Source: Bacteroidaceae bacterium
Lineage (GTDB): Bacteria; Bacteroidota; Bacteroidia; Bacteroidales; Bacteroidaceae
Assembly: GCA_017521285.1 (NCBI GenBank)
Contig: JAFXDG010000078.1
Coordinates: 1 to 39,632 of the forward strand
Direction of reading: 5' to 3'
Length of the DNA: 39,632 nt
In this document: in pieces, positions 1-8,402 of the stretch
Layout of the letters: each line of letters begins with the position of its first letter
Numbering within the stretch: the stretch's first letter is position 1
Notes under the pieces: generated by a model
Database searches by the model: none
Seen by the model: the letters and a program-made list of their open reading frames with translations, nothing else
Told to the model about the DNA's origin: nothing
Translations under genes and position numbers: made by a program

Positions 1-2289
1 CAGGGCCACGAGGAGGAAGATGCCGACGTATATCCACCACGGGATAGAGGTCTGCACCACATATTGCTCCAGCCACGGCTTCATGCAGGCATAGCCGATG
101 GGGAAGGCCACGAGAGCGGCCACTCCTTGCAGCGCCATGTATTCAACGATGAACATGTCCAAGATGTCTTTTGTCGTAGCACCGAACACCTTGCGTACGG
201 CAATCTCTTTCCGGCGTTGCTCACAGGTGAGCATTATCATCGACCACACACCGAACAGGGCGATGAGGATGCAGACGATGATGATGACATTGAGGAGCGT
301 TTGCAGGTTGTTTTCTGACACCAGCATGGGAGCATAGTAGTCATCATAAGTCCACGGCTCTACAGTTCCCCCCTCCTGCTCTTTATAGTAATCAATAATC
401 TTTTGCCGCAACGACGACCATGTGCCGGGCTTGAACTTGAAATGTACTTCACCTCTATTATCCATATTTATGAACGGATAAGCAACAATGGAAGGAACTG
501 CCTTTTCGGTCGGTGAGCCGTTGAGGATGTCCTTATAGACTCCTATGATAGTAAATCTTTCCCCCCTTTCTGTAATGAAACTTTTGCCGACAGGATCTTC
601 CCATCCCAAACGGCGGGCGAACGATTCGTTGATGCACACATTGCCATATTCAACAATGCCATTCCTTACTATAGATCCTTGACCGCTACCATAATCCCCC
701 GGACGAGGCCAACGCCCTTGCAACAAGGTCAATCCATAGAATTGGGCAATTGTTTCATCTATTCTCTCTTTGCCCACTCCAAAATCCTCATTCAGTTGCG
801 GATTCTCTTTTTGCCTGATTTTATAGAAGAGGTGGCTATAACTTATTGGGAATATGGGTCTCACTATAGCTATGGCCGTATCCACCTCAGGTAGTTGGTT
901 CAGGAATGAAAGGACTTTTACAGCTTTTTGCTCATGCCGGAAATAAGAGAGAGTCCCCCGATTCTCGCGTTCGAAGCCGATGTCTCCGTGACGCAGGGTG
1001 TCAATCTGTTTCATCATCACCACCACACAGAAGATGCAGAAAATAGAAATGCTTATCTGCACCCCCGTGCTGATACGGCGGAAAATTTGGTAACGCATGA
1101 GCCCGTTCACACCAACAATGCCGCTCAGCAACGACTGGCGCTGGAAATACATGATGACGGGAACGGACACCAACAGGGAAAGCAGCAATACGACGGCAAA
1201 GTAGATGGCCGTTTCCTGATAGATGTACTCCGGGTTGACGGGAAGTTGGGACATTTGGAAGAACCAATCCATGGACAACTCCATTGTGACCAACCCGAAG
1301 GCGAGTGCGATAACCAACAACAGGCCATATTCGGTGAGGAATTGTACCGTCAGATTCCACCTCGATGCACCGAATACCTTACGCAAAGCCATCTCGCGCC
1401 TGCGGATAAAGAGACGGTTGATGAACAGGGTCAGGTAGTTCAACAAGCCACACACAATCAACAACAGGCTGGCCACGGAGAACAGATAGATGTGATTCAC
1501 CTGGAATTTGGCCGTATCATTGTATTGTTTGGTGTAATGTCGCATCCGGGTAATGGGAAGAACTTTCAGATTCCAATTCAGTTCATAGTAAGGATTATCC
1601 CTATTTATCATCATGTTCCACAATTTGTTATACACGGTATCGGTCTTTGCCGTGGGATGATACCGCATGACACAGGTTGCTCCTCTGTTACCCCATTCCT
1701 CATATCGTTCAGCCGAAATTTTACTCAGCAAATCCATGGGGAAATTGCTGTGATTGTCCCAACTCTTGAACACTGCTGTGACCATGCGTGTACGTTCAGT
1801 CTCATTGTATTCATCGACCAATTCTTTGCCAATGGGCGATTCGTCGCCCCATAAGTGACGAGCCAACCTGTCACTGACGGCCACTTGACCTTCGTCATGC
1901 ATAAAGCCCGAATTACCCTCCAAAAGCTCCATACCAAAGATGGACAAGAAGTTTTCATCGAGCAACAGATGTTCACGGAAATAGTTCTTCTGATTCACAG
2001 GTTTGCAAAATGTTCCTTGGAAAAGGGTGTATTCCGTAATCTCGGGGATTTGCTCCAGATATTCCACTTTTATTACCTCTTCATCAAGGTAGAGATATCC
2101 ATCCAACAGAATGGTGTAGAGGCCGTCCGCATCCTTATGAAACGCATCGTACGTCATTTCATACTTTATCCACATGCTTGCCAGTGCGAAGCAGGCGAAG
2201 CCGATGGCCAGGCTGACGATGCTGACTACGGATTGCAGGCGGTATTTGGTGAGTTGTTGCCAGGCAAGGTTCAAATAGTGTCCAATCAT
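1..2289 (-). CDS. MacB/FtsX-type ABC transporter permease (C-terminus cut by window edge)
   Basis: The minus-strand frame starting at the ATG at 2287-2289 stays open for 763 codons to the window edge, so the C-terminus is missing. The start reads MIGHYLNLAWQQLTKYRLQS, followed by a first transmembrane helix (SIVSLAIGFACFALASMW), then a MacB-type periplasmic domain. About residues 290-350 hold a transmembrane segment followed by RREMALRKVFGAS, and near residue 700 the matching motif RRKEIAVRKVFGAT recurs. This pair of motifs marks the two FtsX domains of the approximately 780-800 aa Bacteroidetes permeases of the MacB_PCD-FtsX family. Members usually work in the inner membrane with a separate ATPase, exporting an unknown substrate or driving lipoprotein or cell-envelope processes; no ATPase is visible here. 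The family assignment is firm and the substrate unknown. A 308-codon antisense frame at 928-1854 is a shadow. Confidence 0.88.
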   Translation of the reverse strand, partial: MIGHYLNLAWQQLTKYRLQSVVSIVSLAIGFACFALASMWIKYEMTYDAFHKDADGLYTILLDGYLYLDEEVIKVEYLEQIPEITEYTLFQGTFCKPVNQKNYFREHLLLDENFLSIFGMELLEGNSGFMHDEGQVAVSDRLARHLWGDESPIGKELVDEYNETERTRMVTAVFKSWDNHSNFPMDLLSKISAERYEEWGNRGATCVMRYHPTAKTDTVYNKLWNMMINRDNPYYELNWNLKVLPITRMRHYTKQYNDTAKFQVNHIYLFSVASLLLIVCGLLNYLTLFINRLFIRRREMALRKVFGASRWNLTVQFLTEYGLLLVIALAFGLVTMELSMDWFFQMSQLPVNPEYIYQETAIYFAVVLLLSLLVSVPVIMYFQRQSLLSGIVGVNGLMRYQIFRRISTGVQISISIFCIFCVVVMMKQIDTLRHGDIGFERENRGTLSYFRHEQKAVKVLSFLNQLPEVDTAIAIVRPIFPISYSHLFYKIRQKENPQLNEDFGVGKERIDETIAQFYGLTLLQGRWPRPGDYGSGQGSIVRNGIVEYGNVCINESFARRLGWEDPVGKSFITERGERFTIIGVYKDILNGSPTEKAVPSIVAYPFINMDNRGEVHFKFKPGTWSSLRQKIIDYYKEQEGGTVEPWTYDDYYAPMLVSENNLQTLLNVIIIVCILIALFGVWSMIMLTCEQRRKEIAVRKVFGATTKDILDMFIVEYMALQGVAALVAFPIGYACMKPWLEQYVVQTSIPWWIYVGIFLLVAL

Positions 2290-2318
2290 GGTAAGTTGTA
2301 TTCATTTCTTCAATGTTG

Positions 2319-2326
2319 CAAAGGTA
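2319..2326 (-). promoter_or_regulatory. Probable -7 promoter element for the FtsX permease
   Basis: On the minus strand this reads TACCTTTG, matching the Bacteroidetes -7 consensus TAnnTTTG, about 30 bp before the ATG at 2289. The leader would be short. Confidence 0.55.
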
Positions 2327-2503
2327 CGATTAATAAGTGAACTGGGCAAGGGAAAGTTTTTCTTTCTTGTTTTTCTTCCTGATAGTTGGGATGCCCTGGG
2401 GAAGAAACCTTGAATTTGCCAGGCTTGTCAATAAAATGTAAGGTAATCGGTTGGATTTGTTGAAATGTGCAAAGCATTTTTATAAATGACTTGCTCATTT
2501 CTT

Positions 2504-2587
2504 CATTTCACGTCGCGAAATGTTCATTTCACGACGTGGAATGAGTATTCCAAAGCGTGAAACAGTCATTTCGCGACGTGAAATAAA
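2504..2587. repeat. Tandem array of four 21-bp near-palindromic units
   Basis: Units begin at 2504, 2525, 2546 and 2567, exactly 21 bp apart. Unit 1 holds CATTTCACGTCGCGAAATG; unit 2 CATTTCACGACGTGGAATG; unit 3 is degenerate (TATTCCAAAGCGTGAAACAG); unit 4 is CATTTCGCGACGTGAAAT. Each unit is itself close to palindromic, and units 1 and 4 form a perfect 18-bp inverted repeat (2505-2522 with 2567-2584). The array lies in the spacer between the permease promoter and the insertion sequence, 18 bp outside the IS end (8 bp from its target duplication), so it is not part of the IS. It could be a protein-binding array or an intergenic repeat family. I do not recognise it. Confidence 0.75.
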
Positions 2588-2595
2588 AAAGTGAG

Positions 2596-2605
2596 CAGGT
2601 ATGTT
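2596..2605. repeat. Target site duplication, left copy
   Basis: CAGGTATGTT is immediately outside the left inverted repeat of the insertion sequence and recurs exactly at 4167-4176. A 10-bp duplication fits the ISAs1 family (8-10 bp). Confidence 0.88.
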
Positions 2606-4166
2606 CAGAGAAAACGCATGAATTAAAACACTTTTAGCCAGCTGATTAATAAACCTCTAAGATAATCTTCGTCCCATGCGGCTTTCATTCTTTTTCTTTT
2701 TATGGAAGCTTTCTTGTCTTTGTGGGGTTGGTTCTTCAATATGTTCAGTGCCATCTTGTTTATCAGGGAATAGTTCTGCGCCGAGTTCTTCCTTTTCCTG
2801 TCATCATCTTCATTGAACGTTATGTCCAGTTGCCAATGCAGTCCGTTTTCAATTCCCCAATGCTTTCTTTTGAATTGGAGGATTCTTTCGGGGTCATTAT
2901 CCAACGAAGTGATGAAATAATGCCTTTCGCACGTATCTTCTCCTGTACGTTTTTCAATCCTCCAGTTGTCGATGAATCCGAATGTGCGTACCCCTTCCCA
3001 TTCCTTAAAGACCTTTCCCAGATAATACAGGTCGGAGCAGGTGCGGCATTTGCGGTTCACAATGAGTCCGTGCCCTTCTTCCCTTTGGGAAAATTCTTTC
3101 ACGTATTCATTTTCCCGGTTATTCTCTACGGCTTCCATGGCATCTTCAATCCGTTTCATGAGGGTCGGCTGGTTTCCTTTGACCTCAAAGAGGTAATCAG
3201 CCTGTTTTCCTATGATTTGTGAAGCTATCTGCTTTTGTGTGCCGATTGCGTCGATTGTTATCACATCCCCTTGGGAAAGTTCCAGACTGTCCAGTAATCT
3301 GGGAATGGCGACAATCTCATTCTCTTTACAGTCCACCCTTTCCTGGCCGATGGACAGGCACTGGTCAACGAGAAAGGCACTGACCAGATGCAATTTTTCC
3401 ATTGCTCCGGCCTTTCCTTTTGGAATGCGGAAGCCTTCACTGTCATATTCCGCCCTCTCATTCATTGCACTACAAATGGTCTTTCCGTCAATGGCTATCT
3501 GCCTCCCCATACCCGTATTTTTTTCCCTGTCATTGTCCTGTCCATATCCCTCTTCCCAATCCGTCTCCATGGATTTGCGCATTGAATGGGCCCAATCCCT
3601 GTAACAGCCTTCAAGCGCAGAGGTGCTGATAAGGCAGAAGAATCTCCTTATCGTATCATGTGAGGGGCTTTCCGTTAAATCGGGAAAGAATGACCTGAGA
3701 AAATCCAATCTGGCTTCAGCGAAGTCTGCTATCTCATTCCAGGTCTGACAATTTGCGAAAACACCGAGCAGGGCCGACATCATGATTACCGGTGCCGGAT
3801 GCACCACTTTTGCCAATTGTCTCGGGTCAATACTTGTGACGGCATCAGACATACTTTCAATGTGTCTCTCCAACTCTTCACGCAATAGAAAATCTTTAGC
3901 TACTTTATCCATAATAAATTGATTAACAGTTTGTAAAGATACTAAAACTTCCGGACATGGACAAATATTTGAGTCTCTTTTATACAGTTCAGGCAAACTT
4001 TTTTTGCACTATTTCTGAATACTATGACAAGCCTTCAATAATGGTTTGTCATGGAAGAACAAACTTGGAATTATTCTGGAGAATTCTTAAAAAGAGCCAA
4101 AATAATTATTTCGGACAAACAAATATTGTTGGAAAATAGAGAATTATCATTCATGCGTTTTCCCTG
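2606..4166. mobile_element. Complete ISAs1-family insertion sequence, 1561 bp
   Basis: The left end reads CAGAGAAAACGCATGAAT and the right end, reverse complemented, reads CAGGGAAAACGCATGAAT: 17 of 18 bases match. Both ends are flanked by the same 10-bp sequence CAGGTATGTT (2596-2605 and 4167-4176). One transposase gene runs on the minus strand, its stop codon 17 bp inside the left end. Intact ends, an exact duplication and an intact transposase suggest a recent insertion and a potentially active copy. It landed in the spacer between the FtsX permease and the 3' end of the GH43 gene, so no gene is visibly broken. Confidence 0.9.
2623..3912 (-). CDS. ISAs1-family DDE transposase
   Basis: The 429-residue product carries the hallmarks of ISAs1 transposases: an N-terminal DDE_Tnp_1-associated domain (TSIDPRQLAKVVHPAPVIMM, then TWNEIADFAEARLDFL), the first catalytic Asp in AIDGKT, the second in TIDAIGTQ, the motif DYLFEVKGNQP, and the C-terminal HWGIENGLHWQLDITFNED with the catalytic Glu. 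It would cut and rejoin the ends of its own element. The frame can also be opened at 3996, giving 28 more residues (MPELYKRDSN...), but the ATG at 3912 starts a typical MDKVAKDFLL N-terminus and is preferred. No frameshift or internal stop is visible, so the enzyme may be functional. Confidence 0.9.
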   Translation of the reverse strand: MDKVAKDFLLREELERHIESMSDAVTSIDPRQLAKVVHPAPVIMMSALLGVFANCQTWNEIADFAEARLDFLRSFFPDLTESPSHDTIRRFFCLISTSALEGCYRDWAHSMRKSMETDWEEGYGQDNDREKNTGMGRQIAIDGKTICSAMNERAEYDSEGFRIPKGKAGAMEKLHLVSAFLVDQCLSIGQERVDCKENEIVAIPRLLDSLELSQGDVITIDAIGTQKQIASQIIGKQADYLFEVKGNQPTLMKRIEDAMEAVENNRENEYVKEFSQREEGHGLIVNRKCRTCSDLYYLGKVFKEWEGVRTFGFIDNWRIEKRTGEDTCERHYFITSLDNDPERILQFKRKHWGIENGLHWQLDITFNEDDDRKRKNSAQNYSLINKMALNILKNQPHKDKKASIKRKRMKAAWDEDYLRGLLISWLKVF

Positions 4167-4176
4167 CAGGTATGTT
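4167..4176. repeat. Target site duplication, right copy
   Basis: CAGGTATGTT, identical to 2596-2605, directly follows the right inverted repeat of the insertion sequence. Confidence 0.88.
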
Positions 4177-4225
4177 TGCGATTTTCCTTTGTATGTTAAT
4201 GGTTTCTTGTCTGTCAAAAATAAAA

Positions 4226-4320
4226 TTAGGCGCGGATTACGCGGATTACACGGATTTATATTTTACTTTATTATCAAAAAGCTATAATTTATCCGTGTAA
4301 TCCGCGTAATCCGCGCCTAA
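4226..4320. repeat. Long inverted repeat built from GCGGATTAC words; likely 3'-end hairpin
   Basis: Two perfect 30-bp arms (4226-4255 and 4291-4320) face each other across a 35-bp AT-rich loop. Each arm is built from the word GCGGATTAC repeated with slight variation. The hairpin lies 27 bp downstream of the GH43 stop at 4348, a position that fits a transcript-end or mRNA-protecting structure. A related but diverged hairpin lies at 16129-16204, downstream of the GH8 gene. Confidence 0.85.
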
Positions 4321-4347
4321 GAAAATCGGAGTCTCTTCACGCCCGCA

Positions 4348-5799
4348 TCAATGAGCGCGGAAGTTCCATTTCGAGTTGTCGGTATTGAAGTCCCATTCAG
4401 CCAATGTGGGGGTACTGTCGGCGATAGAGTAGAGCACATACTTGGTGTTCAAGCCCTGCTGTCCGGGGATAGCCTTGGGCATGATGCGGAATGTGCCGTC
4501 GATAGCCTGCTCGATGCGCCAGAGTTGTTCGTCGGCTCCGTTGAACTCGGCAGCTGTGCTCAGTTCCAAATCGGCAGTAGCAGCCAAGGCACGGTTGGTA
4601 CCTTCGATAACAATCTTGTAGTAAGGGCCGCCCAAATAACCGCCGGCTTCAGCCACTGGAGTGATGGTCCAACGCTGGTGGGGACGGAACATGTAGTCAC
4701 CGATGCGCACGGGGATGTCACCCTTTGGCCATGTATCGATAACCTCTTCCAACTTTTGGGTAGCGATAGGCTTCACGGGTGTGTTGTTGTTGGCTCCCCA
4801 GAATCCCTGACGCTGATGTTGTTGGCGTACGAAATCGACAGCCAGTTCGAGGGCATAGCCACGACGCTCTGATTCAATTTCGAACGTGCCACCCTTGAAG
4901 CGGTCGCCTGCCACGGGCCAACCTTTCTTCCACAGCAAGGGACGGATACCCAGCACGCTGCGTCCGCTCTGTCTGTAGTCTGCCTCGTAGTGGCACGACA
5001 TGATTTCGATTCCCTCGTCGATGACGGTGCGTCCGAAGTGTCCGGGGCCTGTCACACTGTCGCCGGCAGCAATCACCATGCGTCCGCCACCGTGATACAT
5101 GTCGCGGCCTACATTGTCGAGGTAGGGACCGGTAACGGTGCGCGAGCGTCCGACAACAATGTTATAGGTAGAGTTCACTCCGTCGCAGCAGGTGCCGTGG
5201 GTACCGAGCAGGTAGTACCAACCGTCGCGGTATATGAGGTCGGTAGCTTCGCAGTCAATGGCAATGTCACGCTCCTTGTTTCCCTTCACACGTTCGCCTG
5301 TGTTGGGATCCAACTCAATAAGGCGGATGGTGCCGAAGTATGTACCGTAGCACACCCACAAGCGGCCCGTTGTGGGGTCGAGCAATAGCCCCGGGTCAAT
5401 GGCATCGTTGTCCTCCAATCCGTCTGATGCTGCCACTTCGACAGCGTCGGTATATTTGAAATCGGGTGAATTGGGGTCGAGTGTCTTGTTCCACATGGTG
5501 AGGATGCGTCCGTTGTGTCCGCCGCCCAATCCGCCACCGGTGGCTCCGTAGATAACCAGATAGCGGTCGCCAATCTTCATGGCATCGGGGGCAGCACCGC
5601 CACCAGGGCGTACGGCTCCGCCTTTCCATGTCCAACCGTCTTCGGAGATGAGGCCTCCGCCGCCGGTTCCGAAGGTGTAGTACTTGCCATCGCACTCAAC
5701 GATGGTCGATGGGTCGTGGATGAAGGGTTGTCCCACTTGGGAGAATGCTGTGGTGAGCGAAAGGCTCAGCAGGGTGAGGGTGGATGTTATTTTGTTCAT
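4348..5799 (-). CDS. GH43 glycoside hydrolase with C-terminal ricin-like domain
   Basis: A 483-residue exported protein with signal peptide MNKITSTLTLLSLSLTTAFS. The GH43 five-bladed propeller catalytic residues can be placed: base Asp29 in FIHDPST, pKa-tuning Asp135 in NDAIDPGLL, and acid Glu184 in IDCEATDLI. About residues 325-483 lie beyond the propeller and look like an all-beta ricin-type (CBM13-like) module ending in LAEWDFNTDNSKWNF. Family members hydrolyse alpha-L-arabinofuranosyl or beta-xylosyl bonds; this sequence is closest in feel to arabinan endo-1,5-alpha-arabinosidase-type GH43s. It lies downstream of a second GH43 gene on the same strand, separated by a 144-bp spacer filled with repeats, and is probably cotranscribed with it. 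Exact substrate is uncertain. Confidence 0.85.
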   Translation of the reverse strand: MNKITSTLTLLSLSLTTAFSQVGQPFIHDPSTIVECDGKYYTFGTGGGGLISEDGWTWKGGAVRPGGGAAPDAMKIGDRYLVIYGATGGGLGGGHNGRILTMWNKTLDPNSPDFKYTDAVEVAASDGLEDNDAIDPGLLLDPTTGRLWVCYGTYFGTIRLIELDPNTGERVKGNKERDIAIDCEATDLIYRDGWYYLLGTHGTCCDGVNSTYNIVVGRSRTVTGPYLDNVGRDMYHGGGRMVIAAGDSVTGPGHFGRTVIDEGIEIMSCHYEADYRQSGRSVLGIRPLLWKKGWPVAGDRFKGGTFEIESERRGYALELAVDFVRQQHQRQGFWGANNNTPVKPIATQKLEEVIDTWPKGDIPVRIGDYMFRPHQRWTITPVAEAGGYLGGPYYKIVIEGTNRALAATADLELSTAAEFNGADEQLWRIEQAIDGTFRIMPKAIPGQQGLNTKYVLYSIADSTPTLAEWDFNTDNSKWNFRAH

Positions 5800-5821
5800 G
5801 ATTGTTTTATTTATTATTGGG

Positions 5822-5930
5822 AAGTTCAGGAGTTCAGGAGTTCAGACAATAGTCATGTTCCTGAAGAGTGCACGGAGCGCAGCAGAAGTATTGTCTGAAC
5901 TCCTGTAACTTCTGAACTCCTGTAACTCCT
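5822..5930. repeat. Inverted repeat built from AGGAGTTC words between the two GH43 genes
   Basis: The left arm carries the 9-mer AGTTCAGG(A) in tandem; the right arm carries the complementary words with 9-10 bp spacing. Perfect 16-bp arms AGGAGTTCAGACAATA lie at 5836-5851 and, inverted, 5889-5904. The repeat fills almost the whole spacer between two genes of the same strand, so it could form an mRNA hairpin separating their expression. Confidence 0.8.
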
Positions 5931-5943
5931 AATGAATACTGAT

Positions 5944-7950
5944 TTACTTTATCTCAAATCCTGTTACCGGTTTCTCATCTTCATCAATGAAGCGTACGCA
6001 GAAGTCACTCATGCCCGGACCATTGATGACGGCACCGCGCAGAATGTTGAGTCCCTTCTTCAGGGTGATGCGGGGCGATACGGCATCGTCCTTCACCATG
6101 CGGCGGTCGCCTGAGAGGAGGAGAACCTCTTCACCATTGAGCCACCACATTGAGGCTGAGTTGGAGCCTACGGCCAGACGTACGTCCTTGATCTCTTCGG
6201 GACAATCAATCACGGTGACAGCCCAGAAGAGCACGCCATAAATCTGTTTTTGCAATCCGTCGGCAAAGCGGAAGAGTTTCACGTTGAAGCGCTCGCTGTC
6301 CAGCTTGTGCCATGTCAGGCGCTGCTTGCCGGCCTTTACCTTTTGGCCGTCTTCGGGCAGGATGGTGAATTGGTTGGGGAAGTACTCGGTGTTGAAGTGC
6401 TCGCGCAGATAACTGTCGGTGAACACCGTGTTCGAGCGGTTGGGCTTGTCAATCGGTTCGAGCAGTGACCAACGGCGGATGAATCCTTCGCTGTCGGGCT
6501 TGGCCGGTGTGGCCGAAGCAGCGGTGAAGTACTTCTCAGGTGTCTTGAACTGCAACCAGTCGATGCTTGCACCTTCGCCTTCGCAAGAGATGTAGAGATT
6601 GGTTACTCCCTTTGGAATGTAGTTCAACTGAGCGGTTACAGCGTGCCATTGTCCTACATAGCTGCGACGGCGCATCATCGTACCGCCATTGTTGCCACCT
6701 TCGGGTTCAACTTGTAATTTAAGGGTGGCAATCACCTTACCGCTCTTGTTGTTCTCGCGGATGACAATCTTTGTGTTCTTGTCAGCCTTTACATTGGCAG
6801 TCATGTAAGCCTTGCCGCTGATGTTGCTGAAATCAACATCGTTGTAGGTCAGCCATGCACCCTTCTTGGGGAGCTTCACTTCCCAACCACGGAACGTGTT
6901 GGTGGTGTCGAGGTAAGCCAGTTCCACTCCGTTGGCAGCAGCACTGTAGCGGTCAACATCGATGCGTGAGTTGGCTTGGTTGATACCTACACCGCGCAAT
7001 GTGGGCTTCACCTCCTGAATGGTTCCGTCAGCATTGAAGTACAACTTTTCAATCTGGGCAGAACGACGCTTGTCATCCTTGGGAGAGTAAGCATTGTGGT
7101 GATAGAACAGATACCATTGACCTTTATAATTGACGATACTGTGATGATTTGTCCAGCATCCGTTTGCGTGCTCGGCCATGATGATTCCCTTGTATTCGTA
7201 TGGACCCATGGGATTCTTGCTCATGGCGTATGCGAGAACTTCGGTGTTTTCTCTCACGTATGGATAGGTCAGATAATAGTTGCCGTTGTACTCGAAAGCA
7301 AATGGCCCTTCTGCCTGGCGGTTAGGCAAGTCTTTGAGACAGTTTACGCCCACCATCTCCATTTCGCGATTACCCCACTTGACCACTTCTTTGGGATTGT
7401 CGTCAGCAAGTTCCTTCATGTTATCCTTGAGTTTGGCACAGCGGCCTGCCCCCCAAAAGATGTAAGCATTGCCGTCTGAAGCAAGGAGCACACACGGGTC
7501 GATGCCATTGATGCCCTTGATTGGTTCCGGTTCGGGGATGAATGGTCCTTCCGGATTGTCTGCTATGGCAACACCGACACCAAAGCCTCCACCCTTCGCT
7601 GGAGCGGATGGGAAATAGAAATAGTACTTCCCGTTTCTGTAAACGCAGTCAGGCGCCCACATAGAATAAGAGTTGGGTCTTACCCAAGGCACTTTATTCT
7701 GGGTGACAATCACACCATGGTCCTGCCAGTTCACCAGGTCTTCAGAAGAGAACACGTGATAGTCTTCCATACTGAACCAGTCTTGACGAGTACCTTCAGG
7801 GGGGAAAATGTCGTGCGACGGGTACATATATACCTTATTATTAAATACGCGCGCGGTAGGGTCCGCTGTAAATTGCCCGCTGATAACGGGATTCTGTGCC
7901 GCAGCAGTAAGCGGTACAGAAAGCAGGAATAGCTTCAGAATTTGTTTCAT
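5944..7950 (-). CDS. GH43 glycoside hydrolase with CBM6-like and extra C-terminal domains
   Basis: A 668-residue exported enzyme with signal peptide MKQILKLFLLSVPLTAAAQ. The propeller domain spans about residues 20-330, with Asp30 (TADPTARV), Asp151 (GIDPCVLL) and Glu214 (QAEGPFAF) in the expected GH43 catalytic positions. About residues 335-475 form a CBM6-like beta-sandwich ending in ASIDWLQFKTPE, a typical end for this module. The last 190 residues are a further beta-rich domain with MWWLNGEEVLLLSGDRR and a DFCVRF end, which I cannot name. It is probably an arabinofuranosidase or xylosidase acting on arabinoxylan fragments. It is the first gene of a minus-strand block, divergent from the GH97-led block. 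Confidence 0.85.
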   Translation of the reverse strand: MKQILKLFLLSVPLTAAAQNPVISGQFTADPTARVFNNKVYMYPSHDIFPPEGTRQDWFSMEDYHVFSSEDLVNWQDHGVIVTQNKVPWVRPNSYSMWAPDCVYRNGKYYFYFPSAPAKGGGFGVGVAIADNPEGPFIPEPEPIKGINGIDPCVLLASDGNAYIFWGAGRCAKLKDNMKELADDNPKEVVKWGNREMEMVGVNCLKDLPNRQAEGPFAFEYNGNYYLTYPYVRENTEVLAYAMSKNPMGPYEYKGIIMAEHANGCWTNHHSIVNYKGQWYLFYHHNAYSPKDDKRRSAQIEKLYFNADGTIQEVKPTLRGVGINQANSRIDVDRYSAAANGVELAYLDTTNTFRGWEVKLPKKGAWLTYNDVDFSNISGKAYMTANVKADKNTKIVIRENNKSGKVIATLKLQVEPEGGNNGGTMMRRRSYVGQWHAVTAQLNYIPKGVTNLYISCEGEGASIDWLQFKTPEKYFTAASATPAKPDSEGFIRRWSLLEPIDKPNRSNTVFTDSYLREHFNTEYFPNQFTILPEDGQKVKAGKQRLTWHKLDSERFNVKLFRFADGLQKQIYGVLFWAVTVIDCPEEIKDVRLAVGSNSASMWWLNGEEVLLLSGDRRMVKDDAVSPRITLKKGLNILRGAVINGPGMSDFCVRFIDEDEKPVTGFEIK

Positions 7951-7979
7951 GTTAGATTCTTTTTAGAGTTATCTTGTTG

Positions 7980-7987
7980 CAAATCTA
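7980..7987 (-). promoter_or_regulatory. -7 promoter element for the GH43 block
   Basis: On the minus strand this reads TAGATTTG, a match to TAnnTTTG, about 30 bp upstream of the ATG at 7950. Confidence 0.6.
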
Positions 7988-8093
7988 CAGAAAACAATCT
8001 ATAGAAAAGAGAAAAAAAGTATCAAAATTGGCAAATGTAACGTAAACTAAACCATCTGCAACAATTTAGCAAGCGCCAATGGAAAAGAAAGCC

Positions 8094-8101
8094 TACTTTT
8101 G
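8094..8101 (+). promoter_or_regulatory. -7 element of an upstream promoter (small RNA or leader)
   Basis: TACTTTTG matches TAnnTTTG. A TTTAG at about 8065-8069 could serve as a weak -33 element. The transcript would run into the terminator at 8258-8297 before reaching GH97. Confidence 0.5.
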
Positions 8102-8107
8102 CAATGT

Positions 8108-8297
8108 TTTTAAGATAAAGGAGTTTATCGGAGAGAAAAACAGTGTTCTGAGTGAACAAATCCAACTTTCGTTGGTATTATAGAACGATAGTTTAGTTAT
8201 GGAATTAGTTATATTAGTTGTTTTTATCTCAAAATGGTATTAGTTTAAGTAAATTCCGGGTTCATGCCTTGTGAAAGGCGTGGACCCACTTTTTTTT
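8108..8297 (+). ncRNA. Candidate small RNA or attenuated leader upstream of GH97
   Basis: About 190 nt lie between a -7 element (8094-8101) and an intrinsic terminator (8258-8297). Internal structure includes the hairpin CCAACtttcGTTGG at 8162-8175. GH97 has its own closer promoter at 8395-8402, so this transcript may be an independent small RNA; alternatively it is a leader whose terminator is conditionally read through into the GH97 block. The exact 5' end is inferred, and no known RNA family is recognised. Confidence 0.5.
8258..8297 (+). terminator. Strong rho-independent terminator upstream of GH97
   Basis: A 13-bp stem (8258-8270 GGGTTCATGCCTT with 8275-8287 AAGGCGTGGACCC, two G-U pairs) closes a GTGA loop and is followed, after AC, by eight Ts (8290-8297). 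The T tract is on the plus strand only, so it terminates rightward transcription. Confidence 0.75.
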
Positions 8298-8394
8298 ACC
8301 CAAACCTGTGAAAAATAGGACGAAAGAAGGGAAGTGGAAACAGATTCTAAAATGTTTTGCAACAAAAAGCAAAGGATTTTCGGAATATATATTG

Positions 8395-8402
8395 TATTTT
8401 TG
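8395..8402 (+). promoter_or_regulatory. -7 promoter element for the GH97 block
   Basis: TATTTTTG matches TAnnTTTG, 50 bp upstream of the ATG at 8453 and downstream of the terminator at 8258-8297. Confidence 0.6.

Noticed and set aside
928-1854. 308-codon plus-strand open frame
   Set aside because: It is antisense to the FtsX permease, has no recognisable domain and a His/Gln-rich composition typical of a shadow frame.
2504-2587. CRISPR array
   Set aside because: The 21-bp units abut with no spacers, and no cas genes are near.
2722-3604. Plus-strand frames opposite the transposase
   Set aside because: Antisense shadows of a well-supported ISAs1 transposase.
8199-8243. 14-codon hydrophobic peptide MELVILVVFISKWY as a type I toxin
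   Set aside because: Too short to separate from chance in AT-rich DNA, with no clear ribosome binding site or antisense RNA.
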